From Rhodoferax saidenbachensis (GTDB lineage Bacteria > Pseudomonadota > Gammaproteobacteria > Burkholderiales > Burkholderiaceae_C), in contig NZ_CP019239.1 of assembly GCF_001955715.1 (NCBI RefSeq), positions 558,001-622,000 of the forward strand: a stretch of DNA of 64,000 nucleotides. The letters are read 5' to 3'. Shown here one piece after another: positions 62,059 to 64,000 of the stretch. How positions within the stretch are numbered: position 1 is the stretch's first letter; each line of letters starts with the position of its first letter. The translations under genes were made by a program, and so were the position numbers. The notes beneath the pieces were generated by a model. That model had not been told where the DNA came from. It saw only the letters and a program-made list of their open reading frames with translations, and did no database searches.

Positions 62059-62730
62059 ATGTCCTATATCGATTTCATGTCGGTGGTGCACAAAAGCACC
62101 CAGCGCGACTACCTGGCCCGCGTCAACGAACCCGAGTACCCCAAGGCCAAGGCGGCCGAGCTGGCCAAGCAATGGGCCTTCGACTACTGGGACGGCGACC
62201 GGCGCATCAACTACGGCGGCTATCGCTACATGGAAGGGCGCTGGGAGAAGGTGGCCCGCGTCATGGCCGAGCACTACGGCATCAAGGCTGGCGACAAAAT
62301 TCTGGACATTGGTTGCGGCAAGGGCTTCCTGCTGTACGACTTCACCAAGGTCGTGCCCGGTGTGGAGGTCTATGGCATCGACATTTCCGAATACGCGATT
62401 GCCAATTCCAAGGAGGAGGTCAAAGACCGCCTGCAGGTTGCCAACGCGACCGCACTGCCTTTCCCGGATCAACATTTCGATTTCGTCTTCAGCCTGAACG
62501 CGTTGCACAACCTGCACAACTATGACCTGGACAAGGCGCTGCGCGAGATGGAGCGCGTGGGCAAAAAGAACAAGTACCTGTGCGTGGAGTCCTACCGCAA
62601 TGAGGTCGAGAAAGCGAACCTGCTGTACTGGCAAGTCACCTGCGAGGCCTTCTGTACGCCCCAGGAGTGGGAGTGGTGGTTCAAGCAAACGGGCTACAGT
62701 GGCGACCACTCCTTCATCTATTTCGAGTGA
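62059..62730 (+). CDS. Class I SAM-dependent methyltransferase
   Basis: The 223-aa product has motif I 'DKILDIGCGKGFLLYDF', 'VYGIDISEYAIANSK' and 'FDFVFSLNALHNLHNYDLDK', the standard Rossmann methyltransferase order. The start at 62059 is 2 nt after the kinase stop codon; the long upstream in-frame extension lies within the kinase gene. Substrate is unknown, probably the sugar made by this operon. Confidence 0.85.
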   Translation: MSYIDFMSVVHKSTQRDYLARVNEPEYPKAKAAELAKQWAFDYWDGDRRINYGGYRYMEGRWEKVARVMAEHYGIKAGDKILDIGCGKGFLLYDFTKVVPGVEVYGIDISEYAIANSKEEVKDRLQVANATALPFPDQHFDFVFSLNALHNLHNYDLDKALREMERVGKKNKYLCVESYRNEVEKANLLYWQVTCEAFCTPQEWEWWFKQTGYSGDHSFIYFE

Positions 62731-62737
62731 GCACGCC

Positions 62738-63790
62738 ATGAGCATTCCCAAAACCATGAAGGCTGCCATCCTGGTGGAGCAGCACAAACCACTGGTCGTT
62801 GATGAGGTCGAACTGCCGTCCAGCCTGGATGTGGGGCAGGTGTTGGTCAAGGTGCACTACAGCGGTATTTGCGGCTCGCAGATCGGCGAGATCGACGGTG
62901 CCAAGGGCGAAGACAAGTTTCTGCCGCATTTGCTCGGGCATGAAGCCTCGGGCAGCGTGGTCGCGACCGGGCCGGGCGTCAAGCACGTCAAGGAGGGCGA
63001 TACCGTGGTGATGCATTGGCGCAAGGGTCTGGGTATCGAAGGCGCGCCGCCACAATACCGTTGGCGTGGCCAAAAGCTCAATGCAGGCTGGATTGCCACC
63101 TTCAATGAATACGCCATCGTGGCGGAAAATCGCCTGACCTCCATCCCCACCGATAGCAATTTGCAGGTGGCGGCGCTGTTCGGTTGCGCGGTGACGACGG
63201 GTTTTGGCGTCATTGAAAACAATGCCAAGGTGCGTATCGGTGAATCGGTCGTGGTGTTCGGCGCCGGCGGTGTGGGCCTGAATATCGTGCAGGCGGCAGC
63301 GCTGGTGGGGGCCTATCCGGTGATCGCCGTCGACGTGTTCGACAACCGGCTGGCCTTGGCCAAGGAGATGGGCGCCACCCATTGCATCAACGCCAAAACG
63401 CAGGACGCGCAAAAGGCGATCGAGGCCATTGTTGGCAACCAAGGGCTGGATGTGTTCATCGACAACACGGGCCAGCCCACCATCATGGAACTCGGCTACC
63501 AGATCACCAAGGCCCAGGGCCGGGTGACACTGGTGGGTGTGCCGCGCAAGGGCAACAACATCGGCATCTTCTCCTTGCCATTGCACTTCGGCAAAGTGTT
63601 GTCGGGCTCGCATGGCGGTGAGTCCGTGCCACACGAAGACATACCGCGTTACCAGAACCTGTTCAACGCTGGACGCATCAAGCTCAACGAGCTGTTGACC
63701 GAGGTGCTGCCGTTGGACGATATCAATACCGCCATAGACCATATGCGCTCCGGCCAGGCCAGCGGACGCTGCCTGATCCGCATGGATTGA
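62738..63790 (+). CDS. Zinc-dependent alcohol dehydrogenase lacking the structural zinc site
   Basis: The 350-aa medium-chain dehydrogenase has catalytic zinc ligands Cys45 ('SGICGSQIGEI') and His68-Glu69 ('LLGHEASGSVV'), a further Cys in 'LFGCAVTTGFGV' and an NAD-binding 'VVFGAGGVGLNIVQAAALVG'. The four-Cys structural zinc lobe expected near residues 95-115 is absent. It probably oxidises or reduces a sugar or ketose hydroxyl. The start at 62738 is used; an ATG six codons later is possible. Confidence 0.85.
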   Translation: MSIPKTMKAAILVEQHKPLVVDEVELPSSLDVGQVLVKVHYSGICGSQIGEIDGAKGEDKFLPHLLGHEASGSVVATGPGVKHVKEGDTVVMHWRKGLGIEGAPPQYRWRGQKLNAGWIATFNEYAIVAENRLTSIPTDSNLQVAALFGCAVTTGFGVIENNAKVRIGESVVVFGAGGVGLNIVQAAALVGAYPVIAVDVFDNRLALAKEMGATHCINAKTQDAQKAIEAIVGNQGLDVFIDNTGQPTIMELGYQITKAQGRVTLVGVPRKGNNIGIFSLPLHFGKVLSGSHGGESVPHEDIPRYQNLFNAGRIKLNELLTEVLPLDDINTAIDHMRSGQASGRCLIRMD

Positions 63791-63819
63791 CATTGCCATA
63801 TTCCCCACGAGGTAACGCC

Positions 63820-64000
63820 ATGATTCCGCACGAGATGACCAAGGAACCCCAGTACGAACTGCTCTACCAGGTGGTGGAGCAGCATGGGATTGCCAGCTTT
63901 GGCCTGATGGCCAATGAGTCCTGGAACCAGGACCCCAAGAGAACCCTGTTCACCCTGGCGCGCTACAAATTCGTGGCCAAGCTGCTCAGCGGCAAGAAAT
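63820..64000 (+). CDS. Probable SAM methyltransferase, N-terminal part (cut by window edge)
   Basis: Sixty codons are visible, starting MIPHEMTKEPQYELL and continuing through 'SWNQDPKRTLFTLARYKFVA' to 'KLLSGKK'. This N terminus matches, in my recollection, methyltransferases that continue into the GxGxG SAM motif, as in 'YKFVAKxLxGKKxVLEVGCG'. The motif lies beyond the window. ATG at 63820 with AGG upstream. It continues the sugar operon. Confidence 0.6.
   Translation, partial: MIPHEMTKEPQYELLYQVVEQHGIASFGLMANESWNQDPKRTLFTLARYKFVAKLLSGKK

Overview
The window looks like a chromosomal segment of a motile betaproteobacterium, most likely Burkholderiales/Comamonadaceae (Rhodoferax-like). This rests on the FlhDC-FliA-FlgM flagellar hierarchy, the fused order flhB-flhA-flhF-(flhG-like)-fliA, the GC-rich coding, and a small dispersed hairpin repeat (GCGC..AGCTAT-N7-ATAGC) of a kind I remember from that family. 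No rRNA, tRNA, insertion sequence or CRISPR array was seen.

Region 1 (1-22.8 kb) is a flagellar and chemotaxis cluster. flgB-C-D-E-F-G-H run leftwards from a divergent region shared with flgA; flgA-flgM-flgN run rightwards, with a sigma-28 type promoter before flgM. fliA, a ParA/FlhG-like gene without a Walker A motif, flhF, flhA and flhB form an overlapping leftward operon. cheY-cheZ, motB and flhDC follow. A 34-codon ORF where motA would be expected starts like MotA, so motA may have been lost here, and no cheA/W/R/B is present. Two divergent flagellin genes, then fliD, fliS and fliT, complete the filament set. An OGT/SPINDLY-type glycosyltransferase beside them is a candidate flagellin glycosylase.

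Region 2 (24.8-48.4 kb) is the most unusual part: a type I secretion locus. It has a NodT/TolC-type outer-membrane lipoprotein, a 628-aa Sel1-repeat protein, two giant secreted-type proteins made of a Thr-rich octapeptide repeat and ending in the same Ca-binding-like C-terminal domain, a HlyB-type ABC transporter with a degenerate C39 domain, and a HlyD-type adaptor. In the first giant protein 31 octapeptides form a 744-bp unit repeated about 15.7 times with near-identical sequence (28767-40435). Three 1-bp deletions at one position of the unit break the frame. They have exactly the form expected if two repeat variants were averaged during assembly, so the true product may be a single protein of about 4,400 aa. 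The second protein (1,035 aa) uses the same octapeptide in a diverged 408-bp unit.

Region 3 (48.4-64 kb) is a surface-polysaccharide or glycan-modification cluster. It holds an unrecognised gene, a MycE-like methyltransferase and a GT2-methyltransferase fusion on the + strand; then FkbM methyltransferase, GT2, GT-B and GT92-methyltransferase fusion genes on the - strand; then a tight + strand operon of two SDR epimerase/dehydratases, a GmhA-like sugar isomerase, a split transketolase, a HAD phosphatase, an APH-type kinase, two methyltransferases and a zinc alcohol dehydrogenase. This last set looks like a pathway for an unusual C2-extended, heptose-like or branched sugar. Its link to the octapeptide proteins or to the flagellins is inferred from position only.
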